Source of the DNA: Bacteroidales bacterium
Lineage (GTDB): Bacteria > Bacteroidota > Bacteroidia > Bacteroidales > UBA12481
DNA: 9,800 nt
Assembly (NCBI GenBank): GCA_021160155.1
Contig: JAGHDB010000204.1
Location: 1 to 9,800, forward strand
Direction: 5' to 3'
Positions 1 to 7,081 of the stretch are shown here, piece by piece (the first letter of the stretch is position 1; each line of letters starts with the position of its first letter). A model generated the notes under the pieces. It searched no databases. It worked only from the letters and a program-made list of their open reading frames with translations, and was not told where the DNA came from. Position numbers and translations under genes: made by a program.

Positions 1-1
1 G

Positions 2-772
2 GAAAAACCTAGAACTCAATTACAGTTACAGGACAGAATTGATGAATTGGAGCATCAACTGGCTCAAATGATTCAACAAACTGAACTGTTTCCCGGATAT
101 CTTTCAGGGCTTTCTCATGACATTCGTACTCCGCTGAATGCCATCATCGGTTTTTCAGGATTATTGGAAGAGTCTGATGTGACGAAGGATGACAGGATCC
201 TTTATACCCGGATGATTACCAGGAGTTCAAGAAAATTACTTACCCTGATATCCAATCTTATAGACCTGGCAAAATTAGAAACCGGAACCCTTAGTTTAAT
301 ATCCAAACCGGTTTTTCTGCCCGATCTGATTGAAGACCTGGAGGATGAAATGCTTGAAGAACAAAAAATTTATAACAAAGAGCATCTTACCCTCCGGTTA
401 AATAAACCGGATAATGGAACTTCGTTAATCGTAGCCGATCATGCCAGGCTTTATCAAATATTGAAAATTTGTTTTGACAACAGCCTGAAATATACCGATC
501 AGGGTAAAATAGAGCTGTCTGTCACCAGTTGCGATGACAACCATACCTGCTTCAGGCTCAAAGATACGGGCCGGGGTATGGATGCTGAAACACTTGAACA
601 ATTATTTAATCTTTTTTCAAGTGACCAAATGGCGCCTGGTAATAAGATGAAGACCAGGGGATTGGCCATAATGGTGGCACACAGGCTGGCCGAGTTCATG
701 CAGGGAGAGTTACGGGTAATGAGCCAATTGGGGAAAGGTACCACCGTACTGCTTACTCTTCCGAAGTCCTGA
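2..772 (+). CDS. Sensor histidine kinase, C-terminal part (5' end outside window)
   Basis: Membrane-signalling or cytosolic two-component histidine kinase; the sensing part lies left of the window. The frame is open from base 2. A TTG at 47 could serve as a start, but the codons before it encode a leucine-spaced helix (LQLQDRIDEL) that continues into the kinase, so I read it as a linker coiled coil. The H-box SHDIRTPLN has its phospho-acceptor His at 116-118. The N-box is FDNSLKYT, the G1 box DTGRGM and the F-box LFNLFS, giving a HisKA dimerisation domain followed by an HATPase_c domain. The G2 box is weak: RGLAI stands where GTGLGL is usual. The protein ends after the ATPase domain with no receiver attached. 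Its 3' end overlaps the convergent miaA by 20 bases. The signal and partner regulator cannot be told. Confidence is high for the family and low for the pathway. Confidence 0.9.
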   Translation, partial: EKPRTQLQLQDRIDELEHQLAQMIQQTELFPGYLSGLSHDIRTPLNAIIGFSGLLEESDVTKDDRILYTRMITRSSRKLLTLISNLIDLAKLETGTLSLISKPVFLPDLIEDLEDEMLEEQKIYNKEHLTLRLNKPDNGTSLIVADHARLYQILKICFDNSLKYTDQGKIELSVTSCDDNHTCFRLKDTGRGMDAETLEQLFNLFSSDQMAPGNKMKTRGLAIMVAHRLAEFMQGELRVMSQLGKGTTVLLTLPKS

Positions 773-1688
773 GCATTTCAAGTGCGGTATGGATTTTTTC
801 ATCCCGGCTGCTTTCTCCCCTGATCCAGTGGATGGTAAATCCACGACGTTCCATGCCGCGTAACCAGGTCATCTGCCGTTTGGCAAACTGATGGATAGCA
901 ATATTCAGTTGCCGGAACATTTCATCATAACTTATTTTGCCGAGACAATAATAAGTAAGATACTTGTATTCGAGTCCGTAATAAACCAGATCCTCCGGTG
1001 CAATCCGTTTAAGTAATTCTCTGACCTCATCAACCATTCCTTCATCCAACCTTTTTTTTAACCTTTCGGTAATCCTTTTGCGTCGCTCTTCACGCTCGTA
1101 CCGGATACCGATAATAAATGATTTTAATTTGGGAAACGGAGGTTGTGGTTTTTTGTGTTCATTTGTGAAACGGGCAATTTCAATGGCCCGGATAAGACGC
1201 TTTCTGCTGCTGGTGTCTGTAGTATTGTGCAGTGGGCCGTAACGCTTAAGCAGGCGGATCAATGATTCATGATCTTCTCCTTTGAGCTGTTCTCTGAATT
1301 CGGGATCCGGCGGGACTTCTACCAACTGATACCCGCGTAAAACCGATTCTAAATAAAGCCCGCTGCCACCGCATAATACCGGCAAATGATTCCGTTTCCT
1401 GATCTGCAGATAGGCATCTAATGCATCTTTTTGATACTCAAACAGAGAATATTTATATCCGGGTTCAACCAGATCTATCAGGTGGTATGGAATAATCCGG
1501 TTTCCTGTCCGGTATGCTTTGAGATCCTTGCCGGTCCCGAGATCCATTCCGCGATATACCTGGCGCGAATCGGCCGATAGAATCTCCCCGTCAAGAACTG
1601 CAGCCAGACCGACTGCAAATTCGGTTTTGCCTCCGGCTGTGTGCCCTGTAACGGCCAGCAGGTCATAACGATCTTTAAAGTCATTCAT
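753..1688 (-). CDS. miaA: tRNA dimethylallyltransferase
   Basis: Transfers a dimethylallyl group from DMAPP to N6 of A37 in tRNAs that read U-starting codons (i6A37), in the cytoplasm. The 311 residues show a P-loop (GHTAGGKT, residues about 15-22), then ADSRQVYRGMDLGTGKD, the Asp/Ser/Arg region that binds tRNA and substrate, CGGSGLYLESVL, and a R-K-R-L-I-R-A-I-E-I helix. The length is usual for MiaA. His replaces the common Pro in the P-loop, and GTGKD with HNTTD replaces the classical GTAKP and HPND. From memory this points to the divergent MiaA clade that Bacteroidota and some other phyla carry, sometimes beside a second miaA. I chose ATG at 1688 because a GTG at 1718 would add ten residues encoded across a TAnnTTTG promoter match. 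The gene diverges from smpB and converges on the kinase gene, overlapping it by 20 bases. Confidence 0.93.
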   Translation of the reverse strand: MNDFKDRYDLLAVTGHTAGGKTEFAVGLAAVLDGEILSADSRQVYRGMDLGTGKDLKAYRTGNRIIPYHLIDLVEPGYKYSLFEYQKDALDAYLQIRKRNHLPVLCGGSGLYLESVLRGYQLVEVPPDPEFREQLKGEDHESLIRLLKRYGPLHNTTDTSSRKRLIRAIEIARFTNEHKKPQPPFPKLKSFIIGIRYEREERRKRITERLKKRLDEGMVDEVRELLKRIAPEDLVYYGLEYKYLTYYCLGKISYDEMFRQLNIAIHQFAKRQMTWLRGMERRGFTIHWIRGESSRDEKIHTALEMLRTSEE

Positions 1689-1702
1689 CGAAACGAAGAT
1701 AG

Positions 1703-1710
1703 CAAAGTTA
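1703..1710 (-). promoter_or_regulatory. Putative -7 element for miaA
   Basis: On the minus strand this reads TAACTTTG, an exact match to the Bacteroidota -7 consensus TAnnTTTG. Transcription would start about 5-8 bases downstream, giving a leader of roughly ten bases before the ATG at 1688. I see no TTTG at the -33 spacing, so the match rests on one element only. Confidence 0.4.
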
Positions 1711-1728
1711 AAATTCACTCTTATTAAC

Positions 1729-1736
1729 TATTTTTA
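1729..1736 (+). promoter_or_regulatory. Putative -7 element for smpB
   Basis: TATTTTTA matches TAnnTTTG at seven of eight positions and lies 20 bases before the smpB ATG, which suits a short leader without a Shine-Dalgarno sequence. No clear -33 TTTG is visible. It shares the 68-base divergent gap with the miaA element, so both promoters are packed back to back. Confidence 0.3.
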
Positions 1737-1756
1737 CCCATATTAACCGGATAAGT

Positions 1757-2206
1757 ATGGCCCGGAAAATAGATATAGTCAACCGAAAGATATTCCGCGA
1801 ATACGAATTGATCGAACGGTATACGGCCGGATTGCAACTGGTTGGTACAGAGATAAAATCCATCCGGTTGGGTAAAGCCACTTTGTCTGATGCCTGGTGT
1901 TACTTCAAATCGGGAGAGTTGTTTGTAAAAGGGATGAATATCACTCGGTATGAACAGGGTACACATTACAACCATGTGCCTGACCGCGACCGGAAACTAC
2001 TGCTTACACGCCATGAGCTCCGTAAACTTGAACGAAAAGTCAGGGAGAGAGGTTTCACCATCGTGGTTATTCGCCTGTTTATTACAGATGCAGGTTATGC
2101 CAAAGCGGAGATCGCCCTCGCCCGTGGTAAAGCGATTTATGACAAGCGACAAGATATCAAACGCCGTGATCTCGACCGTGAAACAGGCAGAAAGTTCAAA
2201 TCCTGA
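1757..2206 (+). CDS. smpB: SsrA-binding protein SmpB
   Basis: Binds the tRNA-like domain of tmRNA and places it in the A site of stalled ribosomes, so that trans-translation can rescue the ribosome and tag the unfinished peptide. All 149 residues are present, the usual family length. Family motifs in order are an N-terminal NRKIFREYELIERYTAGL, then GTEIKSIRLGKATLSDAW, the YEQGTHYNHVPDRDRKLLL stretch that carries RNA-binding residues, AEIALARGKAIYDKR, and a basic tail ending R-D-L-D-R-E-T-G-R-K-F-K-S that in the family enters the mRNA channel. The ATG at 1757 fits the family start; no Shine-Dalgarno sequence precedes it. It diverges from miaA and converges on the LOG gene, with 38 bases between their stops. 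The tmRNA gene itself is not in the window. Confidence 0.97.
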   Translation: MARKIDIVNRKIFREYELIERYTAGLQLVGTEIKSIRLGKATLSDAWCYFKSGELFVKGMNITRYEQGTHYNHVPDRDRKLLLTRHELRKLERKVRERGFTIVVIRLFITDAGYAKAEIALARGKAIYDKRQDIKRRDLDRETGRKFKS

Positions 2207-2244
2207 AACACAGCAACCCTACAATCATGCAGCCCTGTTTGTTA

Positions 2245-2952
2245 TCAGAAATTCGGACTCAACAGATACTGCTCATAAAACTTGTCAATCACTTTAACGG
2301 CATCCTCAGCGGTATCAACTGTGCTGAACAGGTTGAAATCAGTAATATTCACATTGTGTTCTTTCGCGTGCATGATCTCTTTCATCCATTTAATCAGTCC
2401 GTTCCAGTATGACTTACCCACCAGAACAATCGGAAACTTGCCGATCTTTCCGGTTTGGATGAGGGTCATGGCTTCAAACAGTTCGTCGAACGTACCAAAG
2501 CCACCGGGTAGTACGATAAATCCCTGTGCGTACTTCATAAACATCGTTTTGCGTACGAAGAAAAAATCGAAGCTGATCAGCTTGTCGTTGTCAATGAATG
2601 GGTTGGCACCCTGTTCATGCGGAAGGTCAATGTTGATTCCGATAGATTTACCTTTTCCCCTTCGGGCTCCTTTATTTGCTGCTTCCATAATTCCCGGTCC
2701 TCCTCCTGTAATTACTCCGTAACCCAGTTGAGTCAATTTGAAACCGACCTCTTCGGCAATCTGGTAATAGGGATTATCGGGCCGGGTTCTAGCTGAGCCA
2801 AAGACGGCCACACTCGGGCCTATACGGCCCAGCTTTTCAAATCCGTCCACAAATTCAGCCATGACTTTAAAGATTCGCCATGAATCTTCGGTCTTAATTT
2901 CGTTCCATGATTTGTGTTTGAACGCTTCTCGAATTTTATCTTCCTGGTTCAT
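2245..2952 (-). CDS. LOG family (TIGR00730) nucleotide-binding protein
   Basis: Rossmann-fold protein of the LYSINE DECARBOXYLASE/LOG family. Characterised members hydrolyse nucleoside 5'-monophosphates to the free base and ribose 5-phosphate (cytokinin-activating in plants); the substrate here is unknown. The 235 residues show VAVFGSAR (about 48-54), TGGGPGIMEAANKGA (82-96), VRKTMF with the conserved Arg-Lys pair (133-138) and the hallmark PGGFGTFDE (149-157). An N-terminal helical extension of about 45 residues precedes the core, as in the longer bacterial LOG subgroup. The older label 'lysine decarboxylase' is a known mis-annotation for this fold. ATG at 2952 lies 15 bases after the uvrA stop on the same strand, so the two are probably co-transcribed. 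I see no functional tie to repair beyond this arrangement. Confidence 0.92.
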   Translation of the reverse strand: MNQEDKIREAFKHKSWNEIKTEDSWRIFKVMAEFVDGFEKLGRIGPSVAVFGSARTRPDNPYYQIAEEVGFKLTQLGYGVITGGGPGIMEAANKGARRGKGKSIGINIDLPHEQGANPFIDNDKLISFDFFFVRKTMFMKYAQGFIVLPGGFGTFDELFEAMTLIQTGKIGKFPIVLVGKSYWNGLIKWMKEIMHAKEHNVNITDFNLFSTVDTAEDAVKVIDKFYEQYLLSPNF

Positions 2953-2967
2953 GCCATATTAACTTAT

Positions 2968-4500
2968 TTACGGGTTTGAAATTAGTGTTTCTTTAAGATA
3001 TTCTGCTGTATAACCTATTCCCTTTTTAATAACCTCTTCAGGTGAACCCTCTGCAATGATATATCCGCCTTCTGCCCCACCTTCGGGTCCCAGGTCAATC
3101 AGGTGATCAGCTGCTTTGATCACTTCCATATTATGTTCGATCACAATTACGGTATTGCCTTTATCTACCAAATTGTTTAACACTTTAAGCAACACGCGGA
3201 TATCTTCAAAATGCAGTCCGGTAGTAGGTTCATCCAAAATATAGAGGGTTTTGCCGGTTTCTTTCTTCCCCAGTTCATTGGCTAATTTTACGCGCTGTGA
3301 TTCTCCTCCTGAAAGCGTGGTTGAAGCTTGTCCGAGCGTGATGTATCCCAGTCCCACCTCTTTTAAGGTCCTTAGTTTCTGAAGAATATGGGGATGGTTT
3401 TCAAAGAAATCATACGCCTGGTTAATCGTCATGTTCAGGATATCGGCAATTGAGTTGCCTTTATATCTGACTTCAAGAGTTTCACGGTTGTATCTTTTAC
3501 CGTTGCATGCTTCACAAGGTACATACACATCCGGAAGAAAATTCATTTCAATGGTTCGAATCCCTGCTCCCTGGCAGGTTTCGCACCGTCCCCCTTTTAC
3601 ATTAAAAGAGAACCTCCCGGGTTTATACCCCCTGATCTGTGCTTCAGGTAACTTTGTGTAAAAATTCCGGATCTCTCCGAAGATACCGGTATATGTGGCC
3701 GGGTTTGAACGGGGTGTACGCCCGATCGGAGATTGGTCAACCACAACAACTTTATCAATATACTCTCTTCCGGTTATGTTATGGTAAGGCAGGGGCTCTT
3801 TCAGGGATCCGAATAGATAACGGCTTAATGCCGGATAAAGTGTTTCATTGATCAGGCTGGATTTACCGCTACCCGAGACTCCGGTTACACAGATAAAAAG
3901 ACCTAACGGGATTTTCACCTCCACGGATTTCAGGTTATGACCCCGGGCCCCTGAAAGAATCAGCTGATGCCCGTTTCCCTTCCGGCGGGTTCCGGGGGTT
4001 TCGTTTTGTCGCCGGCCACTTAAGTAAGCTCCTGTAAGTGAATGACTTTCGATTATCTGTTCAGCCTTCCCGTATGCTACTACCTGACCACCATGCCTTC
4101 CTGCATAAGGTCCCATATCTATAATATGATCGGCTGAAAGAATCATCTCCTGATCATGTTCCACTACAATGACCGAATTACCGAGGTCACGTAATTTACG
4201 AAGAGAATCTATCAGCCGGAGGTTGTCGCGATGATGCAGTCCGATACTGGGTTCATCCAGGATATAGAGTACATTTACCAGTTGGGATCCTATTTGCGTG
4301 GCCAGCCGGATACGCTGCCCCTCTCCTCCCGAGAGACTTCTGGTGCTTCGATTAAGGGAGAGATAACCCAGACCTACATCCCGCAGGAAAGAGAGCCGTG
4401 AACGGATCTCCTTCAGTACATCCCGGGCAATGATCCGTTGTTTTTCAGTGAGTCGGGTTTCAAGGTCTGAGAACCAGTCTGAGAGATTATTGATATCCAT
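2968..4500 (-). CDS. uvrA: UvrA C-terminal reading frame (510 codons from first ATG)
   Basis: This is the downstream piece of uvrA. The frame is open from just after a TAA at 4729-4731. The first ATG is at 4500, and no better start codon is visible between, so about 70 UvrA-like codons ([11 protein letters not shown] to FHIADLAK) stand before it without a start. The piece holds the first LSGGE and Walker B, and the entire second ATPase with its complete four-cysteine zinc finger (CETCQGAG to CEACNGKRY). It lacks the first Walker A. Whether ribosomes start here is unknown; the ATG has no Shine-Dalgarno sequence, which says little in this phylum. I treat it as part of the single broken uvrA gene. 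Confidence 0.75.
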   Translation of the reverse strand: MDINNLSDWFSDLETRLTEKQRIIARDVLKEIRSRLSFLRDVGLGYLSLNRSTRSLSGGEGQRIRLATQIGSQLVNVLYILDEPSIGLHHRDNLRLIDSLRKLRDLGNSVIVVEHDQEMILSADHIIDMGPYAGRHGGQVVAYGKAEQIIESHSLTGAYLSGRRQNETPGTRRKGNGHQLILSGARGHNLKSVEVKIPLGLFICVTGVSGSGKSSLINETLYPALSRYLFGSLKEPLPYHNITGREYIDKVVVVDQSPIGRTPRSNPATYTGIFGEIRNFYTKLPEAQIRGYKPGRFSFNVKGGRCETCQGAGIRTIEMNFLPDVYVPCEACNGKRYNRETLEVRYKGNSIADILNMTINQAYDFFENHPHILQKLRTLKEVGLGYITLGQASTTLSGGESQRVKLANELGKKETGKTLYILDEPTTGLHFEDIRVLLKVLNNLVDKGNTVIVIEHNMEVIKAADHLIDLGPEGGAEGGYIIAEGSPEEVIKKGIGYTAEYLKETLISNP

Positions 4501-4706
4501 CTTGGCCAGATCGGCGATATGAAAGCCGTCAATTTTAAACCAGAGTGCTTCTTTTTTTAACCTGGTGCCTCCGCAAGCTTTACAGGTAGTGGTTTGAATA
4601 AATTGTTCGGCCCATTTTTGTGCTTTACGTGAATGATTCCCGTCCTTTTGCTGGGTGATGTAATTGACAATTCCGTCAAAGCTGAGAAAGTAATTTGACG
4701 AGTTGC

Positions 4707-4731
4707 CTAACGGAGTATTCTCTCTAATTTA
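4707..4731 (-). other. Frameshift interval in uvrA, with (GA)3 run
   Basis: The upstream frame ends at TAG (4707-4709) and the downstream frame is closed by TAA at 4729-4731, so the frame change must lie between them. On the minus strand the interval contains GAGAGA (4719-4724). Removing one GA unit reads [14 protein letters not shown] without a break. A single-base loss would also restore the frame. No heptamer of the X-XXY-YYZ type lies in the interval in the right phase, so programmed -1 slippage is not supported. Confidence 0.8.
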
Positions 4732-5807
4732 AAGGATTCATCCGAACCCAGCAGGATCACCTGCATAGCTTCGTCGGGAATAGTACCGACCGGATCATCC
4801 AGAGTAAACCCGTATTTTTTTGCAATTGCTTCTAATTGCCAGAAAATCATTCCCTGCCTGTATTTGCCGAGGGGAGCGATACCACCGTTACGGATGCTAA
4901 GGTGGTTATCCGGAATAATCTTTTTGATGTCAATCTCATGTGTGTACCCGAGTCCTTTACAAACCGGGCAGGCCCCCTGCGGGCTGTTGAATGAAAAAGT
5001 ATTCGGGGCCGGTTCGTCATAAGAAATACCCGTAGTCGGGCACATCAGGCGCCGGCTGAAATAGGCCGGTGACTTCCCGTCGAAGTCGGTAATCATGATT
5101 ACCCCTTTCCCTTCTTTCAAGCCGGTTTGTAAGGATTCTTTAAGTCTTTTCTCCTGACCACCGGTCAGATGCAAACGGTCAACTACTATTTCAATTTGAT
5201 GGGTTTTGTAACGGTCAAGTCGCATTCCGTGATGCAGTTCGGTTATTTTACCGTCTATCCGGGCATAGAGATATCCTTTTCTGCGGATCTGTTCAAACAG
5301 CTCTTTATAGTGACCTTTTCGTGACCGGATCAGGGGAGCCAGAAGCAGGATGAACTCCTCCCGGTAACGGTCACTGATGATCTGCCGGATCTGATCTTCG
5401 GTATATCTGACCATCTTTTCTCCGGTTTCCCAGGAGTAAGCTTCTGATGCCCGTGCAAAAAGAAGTCGAAGGAAATCATAGATCTCAGTAGTTGTTCCTA
5501 CCGTACTTCTGGGATTTCTGGAGGTGGTCTTCTGCTCAATTGAGATCACCGGACTTAACCCTGTAATCTGATCTACATCAGGGCGTTCCATGTGTCCCAG
5601 GAACTGCCTTGCATAAGCAGAGAAAGTCTCCATATACCGCCGTTGTCCTTCGGCATAGATGGTATCAAAGGCCAGGGATGATTTGCCGCTGCCACTCAGT
5701 CCGGTTATGACTGTCAGGCGGTTACGTGGAATAGAAACATCCACATTTCGCAGGTTATGCACACGGGCCCCTTTAACTTCTATGGTACGATGGGTATCCG
5801 ACTTCAC
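4707..5807 (-). CDS. uvrA: UvrA N-terminal reading frame (366 codons, ends at the frameshift)
   Basis: This is the piece of uvrA readable from the GTG start. It carries the first ATP-binding half (Walker [10 protein letters not shown] at residues 36-44), the UvrB-binding and insertion region, and the first zinc module. After FKLE at residues 359-362 the frame runs into four foreign codons and TAG at 4707-4709. It lacks the first LSGGE signature, the first Walker B and all of the second ATPase, so on its own it cannot be a working UvrA. The first zinc module has C-P-T-T-G where many UvrAs have CxxC. I recall the same variant from other Bacteroidota, so it is probably not damage. Confidence 0.8.
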   Translation of the reverse strand: MKSDTHRTIEVKGARVHNLRNVDVSIPRNRLTVITGLSGSGKSSLAFDTIYAEGQRRYMETFSAYARQFLGHMERPDVDQITGLSPVISIEQKTTSRNPRSTVGTTTEIYDFLRLLFARASEAYSWETGEKMVRYTEDQIRQIISDRYREEFILLLAPLIRSRKGHYKELFEQIRRKGYLYARIDGKITELHHGMRLDRYKTHQIEIVVDRLHLTGGQEKRLKESLQTGLKEGKGVIMITDFDGKSPAYFSRRLMCPTTGISYDEPAPNTFSFNSPQGACPVCKGLGYTHEIDIKKIIPDNHLSIRNGGIAPLGKYRQGMIFWQLEAIAKKYGFTLDDPVGTIPDEAMQVILLGSDESFKLERILR

Positions 5808-5808
5808 C

Positions 5809-5910
5809 TTACAAATGTATTACTTCCCCTATTGCGGCAGTTGCAGCTTCCATGATAGCGGCTACATAACCTCCCGGTCCGCTACCGATCAGGAGAACAT
5901 TAAATTTCAT
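5809..5910 (-). pseudogene. lpd: Internally deleted dihydrolipoamide dehydrogenase remnant, 33 codons
   Basis: The short frame encodes [19 protein letters not shown] followed by [14 protein letters not shown] and TAA. The first 19 residues are the N-terminus of a pyridine-nucleotide flavoprotein, with the FAD-binding GxGPGG turn and the Y-V-A-A-I typical of dihydrolipoamide dehydrogenase (E3 of 2-oxoacid dehydrogenases and the glycine cleavage system). The last 14 resemble the E3 C-terminus, where the family has H-P-T-x-x-E-A-I-x-E-A-A and often ends in I-H-I or I-H-L. About 420-430 codons are missing, including the redox cysteine pair and the catalytic His-Glu, so no enzyme can be made. The frame is kept across the junction. 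It lies 61 bases after meaB and one base before the uvrA GTG. An assembly collapse could produce the same picture. Confidence 0.75.
5854..5859 (-). other. Probable deletion junction in lpd remnant
   Basis: On the minus strand GCTATC encodes Ala-Ile at codons 18-19. Both the E3 N-terminus (G-Y-V-A-A-I) and the E3 C-terminal motif (E-A-I-x-E-A-A) contain Ala-Ile at this place, so the two ends could have shared this hexamer as microhomology. The junction position follows from family knowledge; no intact copy is in the window for comparison. Confidence 0.5.
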
Positions 5911-5971
5911 ATTCGATGATTGATTTGATGTAATATATTAACCAATGAAGGATTAAAAAGTTGCCGGGATG

Positions 5972-7078
5972 TCAGGTGATGCTCTTTTTAATAAGCGACG
6001 AGTACCGGTTGAGTACTTCCTGCGCAGCGGTATAACCTGAGATTTGCCCTTCTGTTACTCTTTTTTCGGCCTGCCGGATTGCTGACGCGAGATCCGGGTG
6101 GTTGTAAAAATTTTCAAGCAATTGTTCTTGAATGGTTTGGTGCATTTGCTGCCTGGACTGCTCCAGGCGATGCTGTTCAAAATAACCGTTACCCCGGATA
6201 GTGTCAAAATATTGGATTATTACATCCCAAAGACCGGATAGCCCTTTTCCTTCAAATGCCGAGACGGTGAATACTTGTGTGGCCCACCCGCTTTCCGGGA
6301 CCGGAAACAGGTGCAGGGCACTTTCACAGGATATTTTCGCTGCTTCGGCGGCCTGTATGTTTTCTCCATCCGCTTTAGTAATGGCAATAATATCTGCCAT
6401 TTCCATAATTCCTCTTTTGATTCCCTGTAATTCGTCACCTGCACCGGCCAGCATCAGCAACAAAAAGCAATCCACCATGGAATGTACCACAATTTCTGAC
6501 TGACCTACTCCTACCGTTTCAATGAAGATCAGGTCAAATCCGGCTGCTTCACAAAGGATCATGGTTTCAGCGGTTTTTCGGGCAACCCCCCCCAGAGATC
6601 CCGCGGTAGGTGAAGGACGGATAAATGTATCCGGATCATTTGCCAGCATTTCCATTCGTGTTTTGTCTCCCAGGATACTGCCCTGTGACTTTGTGCTGCT
6701 CGGATCAATGGCCAATACGGCAACCCGGTGACCCTGATCAGTAAGTGATAATCCCATAGCTTCAATAAAGGAGCTTTTCCCAACGCCAGGTATTCCGGTA
6801 ATCCCGATACGTTTTGATGCTCCGCTATGCGGCAGACAAAGACGGATGATTTCCTGGGCCAGCTCGCGGTCTTGGGGCAGTTGACTTTCAACCAGTGTAA
6901 TGGCTCTGCCCAAAAGAGTGCGGTCATGATGGATAATTCCATCCAAATATTCATCGGCAGAAAGTTTCTTCTGCTTTTTCCCGATAAATTTACGCGCTGC
7001 GTCCGGATGAACCGATGGAGGAGGATCAATTCCCCGATTCATGTTCAATGCAGATTTACGGTTGTCAGACGGACGCAT
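5972..7078 (-). CDS. meaB: MeaB/ArgK-type G3E GTPase, methylmalonyl-CoA mutase chaperone
   Basis: Cytosolic GTPase that gates delivery of adenosylcobalamin to methylmalonyl-CoA mutase and protects the enzyme from inactivation. The 368 residues show an N-terminal helical segment, Walker A GIPGVGKS (95-102), AIDPSSTKSQGSILGDKTRM (123-142), ETVGVGQSE of the switch region (187-195), ITKADG as the base-recognition motif (233-238, Thr replacing the usual Asn of NKxD) and a helical C-terminus (about 300-368) that in the family forms the dimer arm. The old name ArgK (arginine transport kinase) is a mis-assignment. The first 40 residues are longer than in many relatives, and ATG codon 13 is another possible start. 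It follows the DUF1573 gene with three bases between. The mutase subunits, usually neighbours of meaB, are not visible in this window. Confidence 0.95.
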   Translation of the reverse strand: MRPSDNRKSALNMNRGIDPPPSVHPDAARKFIGKKQKKLSADEYLDGIIHHDRTLLGRAITLVESQLPQDRELAQEIIRLCLPHSGASKRIGITGIPGVGKSSFIEAMGLSLTDQGHRVAVLAIDPSSTKSQGSILGDKTRMEMLANDPDTFIRPSPTAGSLGGVARKTAETMILCEAAGFDLIFIETVGVGQSEIVVHSMVDCFLLLMLAGAGDELQGIKRGIMEMADIIAITKADGENIQAAEAAKISCESALHLFPVPESGWATQVFTVSAFEGKGLSGLWDVIIQYFDTIRGNGYFEQHRLEQSRQQMHQTIQEQLLENFYNHPDLASAIRQAEKRVTEGQISGYTAAQEVLNRYSSLIKKSIT

Positions 7079-7081
7079 ATT

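Larger units (their letters stand above)
2968..5807 (-). pseudogene. uvrA: Excinuclease ABC subunit A, frame broken near 4719-4724
   Basis: UvrA dimer scans DNA and loads UvrB at lesions in nucleotide excision repair. The span is 2840 bases. Taking out two bases gives 946 codons including the stop, so 945 residues, the normal UvrA length. Motifs in restored numbering are: Walker [10 protein letters not shown] (36-44), [11 protein letters not shown] (83-93), first zinc module with Cys 256, 280 and 283, CKACGGTRLKKEA in the segment between the broken pieces, LSGGE (491-495), Walker B LYILDEP (513-519), second Walker A GVSGSGKSS (642-650), zinc finger C741-C744-C764-C767, LSGGE (831-835) and LYILDEP (854-860). 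Nothing else is damaged. The start is GTG, since a stop lies close upstream in frame and no ATG is available. A sequencing or assembly error is a real alternative to a true mutation. Confidence 0.88.

Noticed and set aside
47..49. TTG as the true start of the histidine kinase
   Set aside because: The frame stays open to the window edge, and the codons before TTG continue a coiled-coil pattern, so the gene most likely starts outside.
1689..1718. Upstream GTG start for miaA at 1718
   Set aside because: The ten added residues (VNFNFAIFVS) match nothing in the family and overlap a promoter match; ATG at 1688 gives a normal MiaA N-terminus.
2207..2244. Possible shared terminator hairpin between smpB and the LOG gene (AAACACAGC against GCCCTGTTT)
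   Set aside because: Seven of nine bases pair, with two adjacent mismatches, a long loop and no T-run after it; too weak to call.
4707..4735. Programmed -1 ribosomal frameshifting in uvrA, suggested by TTTAAATTA
   Set aside because: The TTTAAA run is out of phase for an X-XXY-YYZ slip, and the -1 frame has a TAA at 4729-4731, so a slip there would terminate. The only region open to a slip has no slippery heptamer.
5812..5819. TACATTTG on the minus strand, an exact TAnnTTTG match just before uvrA
   Set aside because: It lies inside the last codons of the lpd remnant (V-I-H-L-stop), where the bases are explained by coding; no -33 TTTG is present at the right distance, and transcription would start on the GTG itself.
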